Below, in pieces: positions 25,531 through 34,131 of a stretch of DNA of 64,000 nt; position 1 is the first letter of the stretch, and each line of letters opens with the position of its first letter. The position numbers and the translations under genes were made by a program. Below the pieces are notes generated by a model. That model was not told the DNA's origin, searched no databases, and worked only from the letters and a program-made list of their open reading frames with translations. The DNA is from DASWJZ01 sp963792885 (GTDB lineage Bacteria > Pseudomonadota > Alphaproteobacteria > Rhizobiales > Afifellaceae), in contig CAWBXX010000003.1 in assembly GCA_963792885.1 (NCBI GenBank), positions 310,001-374,000 on the forward strand, read 5' to 3'.

Positions 25531-26960
25531 AGCCGATATGCCTCCTTCACAAGGCGGTATGCGAGGTCGTGCGCGACCTCATGCGCCTCGTCCTCGTCGA
25601 GCCGATGCGTGGTGACGAGGTTGGCGAGGAACGCGCAATCCACGCGCCGCGCCATGTCGTGACGCGCGGGAATAGAGAGATAGGCGCGCGTGTCGTCGTT
25701 GAAGCCGACGGTGTTGTAGAAGCCTGCCGTCTCCGTCGTCAGCTCGCGGAAGCGGCGCATGCCCTCGGGGCTGTCGAAGAACCACCACGGCGGCCCAAGT
25801 CTTAAGCACGGGTAGTGCCCCGCGAGCGGCGCCAGCTCGCGCCCGTAGCTCGTCTCGTCGAGCGTGAAGAGGATCAGCGTCAGACTCTTCTCGTTGCCGA
25901 AGCGGTCGAGGAGCGGCTTTAGCGCGTGCACATAGTCGGTCGCCTGCGGAATGTCGGCGCCCATGTTGCGGCCGAAGCGCCGGAAGATTTCTGGGTTGTG
26001 ATCGCGGAAGGAGCCGGGATGAAGCTGCATGACCAGCCCGTCCTCGACGCTCATCGCCGCCATCTCGGTCAGCATCTGGCCCCGGAAGAGGTCCGCTTCC
26101 TCCGGCGTGAACTCGCCCGAGACGATCTTGTCGAAGAGCGCCGCAGCGTGCGCGCGCGCAAGGTCCGCGGTTTGCGCCGACGGATGCCCGTGGTCGGTTG
26201 CGGTCGCGCCCATCTCCTTGAAGAAGGCGCGGCGCTTCTGATGCGCTTCGAGATAGCCGGCCCAGGTCAGCGTATCGCAGCCGGTGATGTCGCGGAGCTT
26301 CACGATGTTCGCAGCGAAGTCGGGGAAGTCCGGGTCGACCACCGGGTCCGGCCGATAGGTCGGCAGCACGCGGCCACCCCAGTCGGATCTGCGGATCGCC
26401 GCATGCTCGGCAAGCGGGTCGAGCGGGCTGTCGGTCGTGGCGATCGCCTCGATATTGAAACGCTCGTAAAGCGCGCGCGGAAGGAATTCCGGCGTCTCGA
26501 GTGCTGCTGCGATGCGATCGAAATAGAAGTCGGCGACATCGCCGGAGAGCCGCTCCTTGAAGCCGAAGAGCGTCGCGAACACATGGTCGAGCCACATGCG
26601 GCTCGGCGTGCCTCGGAAGAGGTAGTAGTTTTCGGCGAAGAGCCGCCAGACCGCACGCGGATCGAAGGCCCGCTTCTCGCCCCCAGTCTTCTCGCCGGAA
26701 ACGGACGACACTCCGAGTTCGCTTAGGTCGATGCCCCGGCTGTAGAGCATGCGGAAGATGTAGTGGTCGGGGACCACGAAAAGCGTCGCCGGATCGGGGA
26801 ACGGCGTGTCCTCGGCATACCATCGCGGATCGGTATGCCCGTGCGGCGAGATGATCGGCAGGTCCTTGACGCTGGCATAGAGGCGGCGCGCCACCGCGCG
26901 GCTCCCCGGATCAGCCGGAAACAGCCGATCGTCGTCGATCAGACGCGAATCCTCGCCCAT
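25527..26960 (-). CDS. uxaC: Glucuronate isomerase
   Basis: A 477-residue amidohydrolase-fold enzyme interconverting D-glucuronate/D-fructuronate and D-galacturonate/D-tagaturonate. Typical blocks are IISPHGHTDPRWYAED (metal-binding His pair), TWAGYLEAHQKRRAFFKEMG, MQLHPGSFRDHN and WWFFDSPEGMRRFRE. The ATG at 26960 follows a G-rich ribosome binding site. It is the fourth gene of the dctP-dctQ-dctM-uxaC-uxuB operon and feeds UxuB. Confidence 0.94.
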   Translation of the reverse strand: MGEDSRLIDDDRLFPADPGSRAVARRLYASVKDLPIISPHGHTDPRWYAEDTPFPDPATLFVVPDHYIFRMLYSRGIDLSELGVSSVSGEKTGGEKRAFDPRAVWRLFAENYYLFRGTPSRMWLDHVFATLFGFKERLSGDVADFYFDRIAAALETPEFLPRALYERFNIEAIATTDSPLDPLAEHAAIRRSDWGGRVLPTYRPDPVVDPDFPDFAANIVKLRDITGCDTLTWAGYLEAHQKRRAFFKEMGATATDHGHPSAQTADLARAHAAALFDKIVSGEFTPEEADLFRGQMLTEMAAMSVEDGLVMQLHPGSFRDHNPEIFRRFGRNMGADIPQATDYVHALKPLLDRFGNEKSLTLILFTLDETSYGRELAPLAGHYPCLRLGPPWWFFDSPEGMRRFRELTTETAGFYNTVGFNDDTRAYLSIPARHDMARRVDCAFLANLVTTHRLDEDEAHEVAHDLAYRLVKEAYRL

Positions 26961-26987
26961 GACTTGAACTCCCCCCGAAAGCAACAC

Positions 26988-28265
26988 TCACATCAACATA
27001 TCGGGCAGGAACAACACCAGGCCGGGCCATAGCGCAAGGATCACGACGAGAACCAGAACGGCCCCGACGAAGGGAATCGACTCCACGATGTACTCCTCGA
27101 CCGGGCACTTGAGCAGGCTGCACACTGTGTACATGCAGACCCCTACCGGCGGCGTCATCGAGCCGAGCGTTACGATCGTCATCATCAGGATGCCGAAATG
27201 CACGTCGTTCACGCCGAGCGGACGCACGATCGGAAGGAAGATCGGCGTGAGCAGGAGCACGAGCACCGTGCTCTCGATGAAGAGCCCCGCGACGAAGAGA
27301 AATAAAAGGATCAGCGCCACGATGAGAAGCGGCTGGTGCGTCAGCGAGGTCATGGCAGCCGCGATCGTCTGCGGCGCCTGCTCGAAAATGATCGCGTAAC
27401 CGACCATGCCGGAGAAGAGAATGATCAGCATGATCATGCCAGTGTCGGCGACGGCCTCGCCGAGCGCAGCAGAGAGCCCCGCCCAGGTGAGCTCGCGGTG
27501 CGCAAAGAAGCCGACGAGCACCGCATAGACGACGGCGAAGGCGCCAACCTCGGAGGGGGTGAAGAGCCCGCCGCGAATAGCGACGAGAAGCGCAAGCGGA
27601 AAGATCAACGCCCACTTCGCCTCCGCGACGGCGGTAAACACCGCACGCACTGTGGGCCGCCCGGTGCTCTCCGAACGATAGTTGCGGCGGCGCGCGATGA
27701 CCCATGTGGTGGTCATCAGGAGCACCATCATCAAGAGCCCGGGGATGACGCCGGCGAGGAAGAGCCTCCCGATCGAGACGCCGCCGACGAACCCGTAGAG
27801 GATCAGGCCGAGGCTCGGCGGGATGGTCGCCGTGATGAGTGAGCCGACGGCGATGACCGCGGACGTGAACCCGCGCGAATAGCCGCGCGCGATAAGGTCC
27901 GGCCCGAGGATGCGCGCTTCCATGGCCGCGTCGGCGACGGCAGCGCCGGAGACGCCGCCCATCAGCGTCGAAAGCACGATGCAGACCTGCGCAAGTCCGC
28001 CTGCCATCCAAGACACCAGCGTGTTGGAACATTTGATGAGCCGCGTCGTGATCCCCGAATGGTTCATCATGTGACCGGCGAGGATGAAGAACGGCACGGC
28101 AAGCAGCGGGAAGCTCTGCGACGCCGACGCCACCTGCTGCACCCCGATCGAAACAGGGATCGTCCCGTTCGTGAGGAAGAAAGTGAAGCCGGCGATGCCG
28201 ATCGCGAACGCGATCGGAAGCCCGAGCAGCATCAGAACAAGGAAGGTCAGCGCGAGCAGCGTCAA
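26988..28265 (-). CDS. dctM: TRAP transporter large permease (DctM)
   Basis: A 425-residue inner-membrane protein with about twelve hydrophobic segments, of the DctM subunit family. Motifs include GLPIAFAIGIAGFTFF, HMMNHSGIT, and GGVSGAAVADAAMEARIL with ATIPPSLGLILYG. It forms the sodium-driven channel with DctQ. The TTG start at 28265 overlaps the dctQ stop (TTGA). Linkage to uxaC and uxuB points to a hexuronate as cargo. Confidence 0.94.
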   Translation of the reverse strand: MTLLALTFLVLMLLGLPIAFAIGIAGFTFFLTNGTIPVSIGVQQVASASQSFPLLAVPFFILAGHMMNHSGITTRLIKCSNTLVSWMAGGLAQVCIVLSTLMGGVSGAAVADAAMEARILGPDLIARGYSRGFTSAVIAVGSLITATIPPSLGLILYGFVGGVSIGRLFLAGVIPGLLMMVLLMTTTWVIARRRNYRSESTGRPTVRAVFTAVAEAKWALIFPLALLVAIRGGLFTPSEVGAFAVVYAVLVGFFAHRELTWAGLSAALGEAVADTGMIMLIILFSGMVGYAIIFEQAPQTIAAAMTSLTHQPLLIVALILLFLFVAGLFIESTVLVLLLTPIFLPIVRPLGVNDVHFGILMMTIVTLGSMTPPVGVCMYTVCSLLKCPVEEYIVESIPFVGAVLVLVVILALWPGLVLFLPDMLM

Positions 28266-28774
28266 AGCACGTCCTCCACCTCGCCGCGCGCAGGGTCGGA
28301 GAAGACAAGGCGCCGCTCCGTCCGCCAGAGGCGGATGAGATCAAGGAGGTGGCCTGAGAGCGTGATTGCCAGCAGCAGGCAGCCGACCGGCACGGCGCCG
28401 GTCACATAGGCGTAGCTGATCCCGCTGTCGCCGTAGACCCGCTGGAGATTGAGCATGGTCAGCCGGTAGCCCATGACGACCATGATCAAGAGGAAGGCGA
28501 GCGTGACGAGTGCGAGCGCGATCTCGATCACGCGGCGAAGACCGAGCGGCAGCGGCCTGACCAGCAAGTCCATGCCGATATGTGCGCGGTTCCTGAGCGC
28601 CTGATTGGCGCCGATGAAGCTGACCCAGAGGAAGAGAAGCTGGGCGAGGTCGACCGACCAGATGAGCGGATGGTCGAACCAGCGCAGAATGCCGGCCGCA
28701 AAGACCAGCGCGACGATGATGATGAGAAGAATCTTTCCGAACGCCGCTTCGGCGCGCACCAGCAATGACAGCAT
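28262..28774 (-). CDS. dctQ: TRAP transporter small permease (DctQ)
   Basis: A 170-residue membrane protein with four hydrophobic segments of the DctQ type. These include ILLIIIVALVFAAGILRWF, the signature LLFLWVSFIGANQALRNRAHIGMD in two overlapping parts, and a C-terminal segment. It bridges the binding protein DctP and the permease DctM. It sits directly between them in the operon. Confidence 0.92.
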   Translation of the reverse strand: MLSLLVRAEAAFGKILLIIIVALVFAAGILRWFDHPLIWSVDLAQLLFLWVSFIGANQALRNRAHIGMDLLVRPLPLGLRRVIEIALALVTLAFLLIMVVMGYRLTMLNLQRVYGDSGISYAYVTGAVPVGCLLLAITLSGHLLDLIRLWRTERRLVFSDPARGEVEDVL

Positions 28775-28834
28775 CGGGCCTACCTTGGCGGCAAACGGAC
28801 GGGCCGGCTCATCAGGAGCCGGCCCGTCAGCGTC

Positions 28835-29819
28835 TTACTGGGCGAGGATCGGCTCCAGCTCCTTGCGGAGGTCTCCGTAGCCGAGCTTATCGTAGACCCC
28901 GGCGGTCGCCTCAACGAAGGGGGTGACGTCGATCTCGTCGATTTCCACACCCTTGTCCGCCATCATCTTCTCGTAGTTCGCGAGCAACTCCTGCGTCATC
29001 CGCGAGGCTTCGTCGCCGGCCGCAAGCGCTTCGGCGCGAAGCACTTTCTGATAATCCGCGGGCAGGCTGTCGAACCACGAGCCGCTCGTCACGATGCCGG
29101 TGATGAGGTTGATATGGCCGGTCTTCGTTATGTACTTGATGACCTCGTAGAGCCGTGCGCCATAGGTCGCCGGATCCTGCGCCTCGGCAGCATCGATGAC
29201 GTGCTGCTGCAGCGCGGGATAGACCTCGGTCCAGCCCATCGGCGTCGGCGTCGCGCCCATCGCGCTGATCGTCTCCATCCACACTGGCGCGCCGGGCGTC
29301 CGCATGCGGATGCCCTTCAGGTCCGCCGGCGTCTTGACCGGAACGTTGGTGAGGAGGTGTCGTTCGCCCTGCCACCAGTTGAACGACAGGACTTGCAGGC
29401 CGGCGTCGTCATGGAGCTTCTTGACCCAGCCCTCGAAGAGTTCCGACGTCACGACCTTGCGGATGCCGTCGAAGCCTTGCGCCAGGAACGGCGCGCCGAG
29501 AATGCCGAACTCCTTGGTGAAGACGGCAAGGCGCCCGCCGTCCACGACGACCGCGACGTTGCCGCCAGCGCGTGCCTGCTCGAGCACGTCCTCGTCCTTG
29601 CCGAGCTGCGAGCTCGGGAAGAGCCGGACTTCCAGGTTCCCGCCGGTCCCCTCCTCGACCTTCTGCTTGAAGATCTCGAGGCCCTTGTAGAGCGGGTCGT
29701 CGGTGGTCAGCGCTGTATTGACGTTCAGCGTATACTCGGCGGCAAGGCCGAACTCGCGGCAGCCCCAGCGCGGCGACGGCTGCGAAAAGAGCAAATCCAA
29801 GACGTGGAATTCGTGTCAT
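28835..29819 (-). CDS. dctP: TRAP transporter substrate-binding protein (DctP), frameshifted in signal peptide
   Basis: A periplasmic DctP-family solute receptor of about 328 residues. The mature part has AEYTLNVNTALTTDDPLYKG, the family ligand-binding stretch with LKGIRMRTPGAPVW, and LPADYQKVL. The start ATG at 29819 (ribosome binding site GGGAGG) begins MTRIPRLGFALFAAVAALG, then the frame changes. The best reconstruction adds one base in each of two places (about 29758-29762 and 29745-29750). That yields ...ALGAAASSALAAEYTL, a textbook signal peptide. One inserted base would also restore the frame but gives a poorer cleavage region. Confidence 0.88.
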
Positions 29820-29867
29820 CGTTTCCTCCCGTGCGGAATGGCGTATTCGACGTTCTTATTGACTGGT

Positions 29868-29896
29868 ATGGTAGTATGGCACATAGGGAAGTGCAA
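29868..29896 (-). promoter_or_regulatory. Candidate sigma-70 promoter of dctPQM-uxaC-uxuB with overlapping operator-like repeat
   Basis: On the minus strand, TTGCAC (29891-29896) and TACCAT (29868-29873) are separated by exactly 17 bases, a plausible -35/-10 pair 49 bases before the dctP ATG. The -10 sits inside ggtatggtagtatgg (29865-29879), an internally repeated sequence of the kind bound by FadR-subfamily GntR regulators. The gntR gene starts divergently at 30010. This is read by eye only. Confidence 0.4.
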
Positions 29897-30009
29897 CAAT
29901 CTTGTTCGGGTTATCCGAAGCTGGCTCGGGGGCCAGACGAATGAGGCGAGGAAACGGACGAAGTGGCGCGAAGAGCGCCGGCCCAGACCATTGGGCCGGG
30001 GATCAGCGC

Positions 30010-30726
30010 ATGCCAAGCGAGCCTGCCTCGCGTCGCGTCTTCCACGAGTTGAGGAGCGCGATCGTCACCATGGCGTTCACGCCCGGGCAGGCGCTCTCCG
30101 AAAACGAGATTGCCGCTCGCCTCGGCGTGAGCCGCCAGCCGGTGCGCGAAGCCTTCATCAAGCTGAGCGAAGCGGGGCTCGTCCGCATCCGCCCGCAGCG
30201 CGGCACCTTCGTCGTGAAGATTTCCACCAAGCAGGTGACCGACGCGCGCTTCGTGCGCGAAGCGGTGGAGGTCGCCGTGGCGCGGAAGGCGACGGAGGTC
30301 ATGTCGGCCGACGCGATCGCCGACCTGAAGCGCAATCTCGATGCACAGAAGGTCGCTGCGGTCGAAGCCGTCCCCGCCCGCTTCCTGGCGCTCGACGAAG
30401 CCTTCCACCGTGGCCTCGCGCTCGGCGTCGACTGCGATTATGCGTGGCGCGTGGTTGAGGAAGTAAAGGCGCAGATGGATCGCGTGCGCTATCTGAGCCT
30501 GCCGCAGGCAACGCCGATCTCGCGCCTTGTCGAGCAGCACGAAGCGATCCTCGCCGCGGTCGAAGCTGGGGACGCTGCGGCGGCCGAGGCGACCGTCCGC
30601 GAGCACCTCTCCGAGATTCTGACTTCGCTTCCGGTGCTTGAGCGGCAGTTCCCGCACCTCTTCGAGAGCCAGGAAGACATCGAGTCTGCGGCGCCGCCGC
30701 AGGAAATGCATGCTGCGGGCGCGTAG
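30010..30726 (+). CDS. GntR-family (FadR/FCD) transcriptional regulator
   Basis: A 238-residue regulator. The N-terminal winged helix-turn-helix reads LSENEIAARLGVSRQPVREAFIKLSEAG. The C-terminal all-helical FCD ligand domain (about residues 90-215) has LALDEAFHRGLALG and LVEQHEAILAAVEAGD, with the Asp/His metal-ligand pattern. The start is taken at the ATG 30010 with GGGGA upstream; the frame is open to 29902. It lies between the dctPQM operon and manD, ten bases from the latter, and very likely controls uronate use, with a pathway intermediate as inducer. Confidence 0.9.
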   Translation: MPSEPASRRVFHELRSAIVTMAFTPGQALSENEIAARLGVSRQPVREAFIKLSEAGLVRIRPQRGTFVVKISTKQVTDARFVREAVEVAVARKATEVMSADAIADLKRNLDAQKVAAVEAVPARFLALDEAFHRGLALGVDCDYAWRVVEEVKAQMDRVRYLSLPQATPISRLVEQHEAILAAVEAGDAAAAEATVREHLSEILTSLPVLERQFPHLFESQEDIESAAPPQEMHAAGA

Positions 30727-30735
30727 GAAGACGAC

Positions 30736-31944
30736 ATGAAGATCACCGAAGCGAAAGTCATCATCACCTGCCCCGGCCGCAATTTCGTTACCCTGAAGAT
30801 CGTCACCGACGAGGGCCTTTACGGCATCGGCGACGCGACGCTGAACGGGCGCGAGCTTGCCGTCGCCTCCTACCTGAGGGACCACGTCGCGCCGCTGCTC
30901 GTTGGCCGCGACCCGCACCAGATCGAGGACATCTGGCACTACCTTGCGAAGGGCGCCTATTGGCGGCGCGGTCCGGTGACGATGGCGTCGATCGGCGCCG
31001 TCGACACGGCGCTCTGGGACATCAAGGCAAAAGCCGCCGGCCTGCCGCTCTATCAGCTTCTCGGCGGCAAGAGCCGCTCCGGCGTCATGGTCTACGGCCA
31101 CGCCAACGGTCGCGACATCCCCGAGACGCTCGACGCCGTCGGCCAGTATCTGGAACTCGGCTACAAGGCGGTCCGCGCGCAATCCGGCATTCCCGGCCTC
31201 GACGACGTCTACGGCGTCGCGCGCGGCAAGCTCTTCTACGAACCCGCCGTGAAAGGGCTCGTCGAGGAATCGATCTGGTCGACAGAAAAGTACCTCGATT
31301 TCGCCCCCAAGATCTTTGACGCCGTGCGCGCCAAATTCGGCTTCGACTTCCACCTTCTCCACGACGTGCATCACCGCCTGACGCCGATCGAAGCGGCACG
31401 CCTCGGCAAGAGCCTTGAGCCCTACCGACTGTTCTGGCTGGAGGACCCGACGCCTGCCGAGAACCAGGACGCGCTGAGACTGATCCGCCAGCACACCGTC
31501 ACGCCGATCGCGATCGGCGAGGTGTTCAACTCCATCCACGACTGCCGCGAGATCATCGAGAACCAGCTCTGCGACTATATCCGCACCGCAGTCGTGCATT
31601 CCGGCGGCATCACGCAGCTTCGAAAGATCGCGATGCTCGCCGAGCTCTACCAGATCAGGACAGGCTGCCACGGCGCAACCGATCTCTCGCCGATCTGCAT
31701 GGGCGCAGCACTCCATTTCGATCTCTGGGTGCCGAATTTCGGCGTGCAGGAATACATGCACCACACCGAGGAGACCGACGCGGTCTTCCCGCACGCCTAT
31801 TCGTTCAGCGACGGCTATCTTTATCCGGGCGACGTGCCCGGCCACGGCGTCGACTTCGACGAGAAGCTCGCGGCGAAATACGAGTACGATCCGGCCTACC
31901 TGCCGGTCGCGCGTCTCGAAGACGGAACAATGTGGAGCTGGTGA
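30736..31944 (+). CDS. manD: D-mannonate dehydratase, enolase superfamily (ManD)
   Basis: A 402-residue enolase-superfamily enzyme dehydrating D-mannonate to 2-keto-3-deoxygluconate. The residue numbering coincides with the characterised Novosphingobium ManD: metal ligands Asp210, Glu236 and Glu262, plus Arg147, Tyr159, His212, His312 and Glu339. The first three are seen in LLHDVHHRL, FWLEDPTP and IGEVFNS. That it holds the full active-site set argues for the high-activity mannonate dehydratases rather than the RspA or gluconate branch. It replaces UxuA in this pathway and is probably cotranscribed with the GntR gene. Confidence 0.93.
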   Translation: MKITEAKVIITCPGRNFVTLKIVTDEGLYGIGDATLNGRELAVASYLRDHVAPLLVGRDPHQIEDIWHYLAKGAYWRRGPVTMASIGAVDTALWDIKAKAAGLPLYQLLGGKSRSGVMVYGHANGRDIPETLDAVGQYLELGYKAVRAQSGIPGLDDVYGVARGKLFYEPAVKGLVEESIWSTEKYLDFAPKIFDAVRAKFGFDFHLLHDVHHRLTPIEAARLGKSLEPYRLFWLEDPTPAENQDALRLIRQHTVTPIAIGEVFNSIHDCREIIENQLCDYIRTAVVHSGGITQLRKIAMLAELYQIRTGCHGATDLSPICMGAALHFDLWVPNFGVQEYMHHTEETDAVFPHAYSFSDGYLYPGDVPGHGVDFDEKLAAKYEYDPAYLPVARLEDGTMWSW

Positions 31945-31956
31945 CGCTGACGCGGC

Positions 31957-33354
31957 CTACCGGCCGCGCCTCTTCTTCGCTGCGACCCGCCTCGCCTTTT
32001 TCGCCGGCTTCTTTTTGGCCACGGGCTTCTTCTTGGCCACGGGTCTCCTCTTCGCCGCGGTCTTCTTCTTGGCAGGCTTCTTGGTCGCCGGCCGCTTCGC
32101 CTTCTTCGGCACCGGTTTCTTGGCCTTCGCCTTCCTGGCGGCAGGTTTCTTGGCGGCGCGCTTCTTCGCAGCCTTCTTGGCGGGCCGCTTCCGCGCCGGC
32201 TTCTTCACCGGGACCAGCGCCGCGGGAGCAACGCTCGCATCGAACACCACGGCAGCATCGCCCTCCTCGAAGGCGGCGGGCCGCTCGGCGGGCATCAACT
32301 CCGTTGTGCCGCCATTGACCACTGCCTCCATTACCTCGAGCACATGCAGCGCCAGCTTGCCGCTCGCGTGATAGGCGCGGCCGGAGCGAAGCGCGGCGAT
32401 CATGTCGGCAACGCCGAGAGCACGATAGTTCGCGCGGGTCGGCGCCTCGGCCGGCCAGTTGGCGCGGCCGAGCGGCATCGCCTCGGAGTCGTGCCGCACC
32501 CACGCATCGTTCTTGTCGCTCGTCTCGACGATGCCTCCGTAGAAATTCGGATCGGGTACGCGCAGCGACCCTTCGGTGCCGTAGAGCTCGATCGGCGGAT
32601 GGCTATGCTTCCAGACGTCCCACGTCGCGCCGAACACGATCTGTGGCCCGGCCGCGAACTCGAGTAGCGAATAGGCCGTGGTCGGCGTCTCGACCTCGAT
32701 GCGGTAGCCGTTGCGCGGTCCCTCAGCGGTCACGATGCGCTCCGGAAAGCCGGTGCTCGTGATTGATGTGACGCGCGCCACGGGCCCGAGCAGATTGACG
32801 AGCGCGGTGATGTAATAGGGGCCGACGTCGAGCACCGGTCCGCCGCCCTTCTTGAAGAAGAACTCCGGGTCCGGATGCCAATGCTCCATGCCGTGCGACA
32901 TCAGGAAGGCGGTGCCGGAGAGGATGCGCCCGACCACGCCGTCATCGAGGAGCTTGCGCGTCAGGCGCCCCCCCGCGCCGAGGAACGTGTCAGGCGCGCA
33001 GCCGACCATCAGATTGCGGCTCTCCGCTTCCGCCACGACCGTGCGGCCGAGATCAGCGTCGATCGCAAGCGGCTTCTCGGAGAAGACATGCTTCCCCGCC
33101 GAGAGCGCTGAGAGCGAAACCGCCCCGTGCGCGGCAGGAACGGTGAGATTGACGACGATCTGGATGTCATTGCGCGCAAGGAGCGCATCGACAGCCATCG
33201 CCGGCACCCCGAACCTCGCGCCCTGCGCTTCTGCGACCTCGAGCTTCATGTCCGCACAGGCGCGCACTTTCGCGCCCGGCACGTGCGGCAGGTTGGTCAG
33301 GTAGATCGTCGAGATATTGCCGCAGCCGACGACCCCAATGCCGATCTCTTCCAA
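31957..33354 (-). CDS. Gfo/Idh/MocA family oxidoreductase with histone-H1-like C-terminal tail
   Basis: A 465-residue protein. Residues 1-375 are a typical sugar or cyclitol dehydrogenase, with Rossmann motif GVVGCGNIS near the start, FSEKPLAID for the conserved Lys-Pro, and GGGPVLDVGPYYITALVNLLG for the active-site region. Residues 384-465 (bases 31960-32205) form an uninterrupted tail with 32 Lys and 12 Arg in 82 residues and no acidic residue, built of KKPA, AKK and VAKKKP units like histone H1. The tail is in the same frame, with no start signal of its own. It is last in the CUT1 sugar operon, ten bases after the isomerase gene, and probably oxidises the imported sugar. The tail's function is unknown. 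Confidence 0.9.
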   Translation of the reverse strand: MEEIGIGVVGCGNISTIYLTNLPHVPGAKVRACADMKLEVAEAQGARFGVPAMAVDALLARNDIQIVVNLTVPAAHGAVSLSALSAGKHVFSEKPLAIDADLGRTVVAEAESRNLMVGCAPDTFLGAGGRLTRKLLDDGVVGRILSGTAFLMSHGMEHWHPDPEFFFKKGGGPVLDVGPYYITALVNLLGPVARVTSITSTGFPERIVTAEGPRNGYRIEVETPTTAYSLLEFAAGPQIVFGATWDVWKHSHPPIELYGTEGSLRVPDPNFYGGIVETSDKNDAWVRHDSEAMPLGRANWPAEAPTRANYRALGVADMIAALRSGRAYHASGKLALHVLEVMEAVVNGGTTELMPAERPAAFEEGDAAVVFDASVAPAALVPVKKPARKRPAKKAAKKRAAKKPAARKAKAKKPVPKKAKRPATKKPAKKKTAAKRRPVAKKKPVAKKKPAKKARRVAAKKRRGR

Positions 33355-33364
33355 GAACGCCTCC

Positions 33365-34117
33365 CTACCACGCCACTATGGTTTCGTACGACCGGCGGGC
33401 GAAGCGCTCATAGTCGTTCGGATTGTCATGCTCCAGGACGAGATAGCGGACACTCGATGCCTTGATCGCCGACATCAGCTTCTTCCAGTCGAGCACACCG
33501 TGCCCGACATCCGCTTGCCCGTCCTCATCCGCATTCGTGCCCTTCGGCGCAAGGTCCTTAACGTGGAGAGCGATCACGCGGTCCTTGTATTTCGCGATCC
33601 AGTCCGCCGCGCTCTCCCCCGCCCACTCGATCCAGCCGATATCCGCCTGCCAGAGGAGGCCGGGCGCCGCGGCGAAGATGTGGTCGAGCGGATAGGAGCC
33701 GTCGGGAAGCTTGGCAAACTCGAAGGAATGGTTGTGCCAGGCGAAGTCGATGCCCTTCGCGGCGAGCTTCTTCTGGTAGCCGGAAAGCTCCTTGCCGAGC
33801 TTCTCCCAGCCGGCGGCGTCATTCTTCCGCTCTTCGTTCGGCACGGCCGGAACGATGATCACCTTGATGTCGAAGTCCTTGGCGATCTTCGCCACGGCGT
33901 CGACGTCGGCGCGCAGCCGGTCGATGCCGACATGCGCCGTCGGCACCGCGAGCTTGTATTTCTTCAGCCCCTCGCGCAGCGCCTCGGGCTCGGCGAAGAG
34001 CCCGCCATAGGGTTCGACGTTGCGAAAGCCGAGCTTCGCCAGATAGGCAAGCTGGGCGTCAAGCGGGGGAAACTTCCGAGCCGAATAGAGCTGGAAGGAA
34101 ACATGATCGGACTTCAA
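33365..34117 (-). CDS. Sugar phosphate isomerase/epimerase (AP endonuclease 2-type TIM barrel)
   Basis: A 250-residue xylose-isomerase-like TIM barrel. Metal-ligand motifs are visible: NVEPYGGLF, IDFAWHNHSFEF, WQADIGWIEWAGE, ALHVKDLAP and VLEHDNP. Such enzymes isomerise or epimerise keto-sugars or inositol derivatives and are often paired with Gfo/Idh/MocA dehydrogenases, as here. It sits between the ABC ATPase and the dehydrogenase in the sugar operon. The exact substrate is unknown. Confidence 0.87.
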   Translation of the reverse strand: MKSDHVSFQLYSARKFPPLDAQLAYLAKLGFRNVEPYGGLFAEPEALREGLKKYKLAVPTAHVGIDRLRADVDAVAKIAKDFDIKVIIVPAVPNEERKNDAAGWEKLGKELSGYQKKLAAKGIDFAWHNHSFEFAKLPDGSYPLDHIFAAAPGLLWQADIGWIEWAGESAADWIAKYKDRVIALHVKDLAPKGTNADEDGQADVGHGVLDWKKLMSAIKASSVRYLVLEHDNPNDYERFARRSYETIVAW

Positions 34118-34131
34118 GGAAATGCTCCTGG

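Noticed and set aside
29911..31845. A 644-codon open frame on the minus strand opposite gntR and manD
   Set aside because: It is an antisense shadow of manD and GntR. It has no family features and GC-rich codon bias readily produces such frames. Similar long shadows (for example 4472-5533, 13449-15095, 16322-17488, 47711-49150, 50541-52190, 57950-59329, 62300-63415) were left out for the same reason.
31960..32205. Repeated K-A-P codons on the tail as a CRISPR-like or tandem DNA repeat array
   Set aside because: The repeats are irregular in length and read as a coding low-complexity segment, with no spacer-repeat pattern.
31957..32208. The Lys/Ala-rich tail as a separate histone-like gene
   Set aside because: It is in the same frame as the dehydrogenase, with no internal start codon plus ribosome binding site at the junction. 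It was kept as part of one protein.
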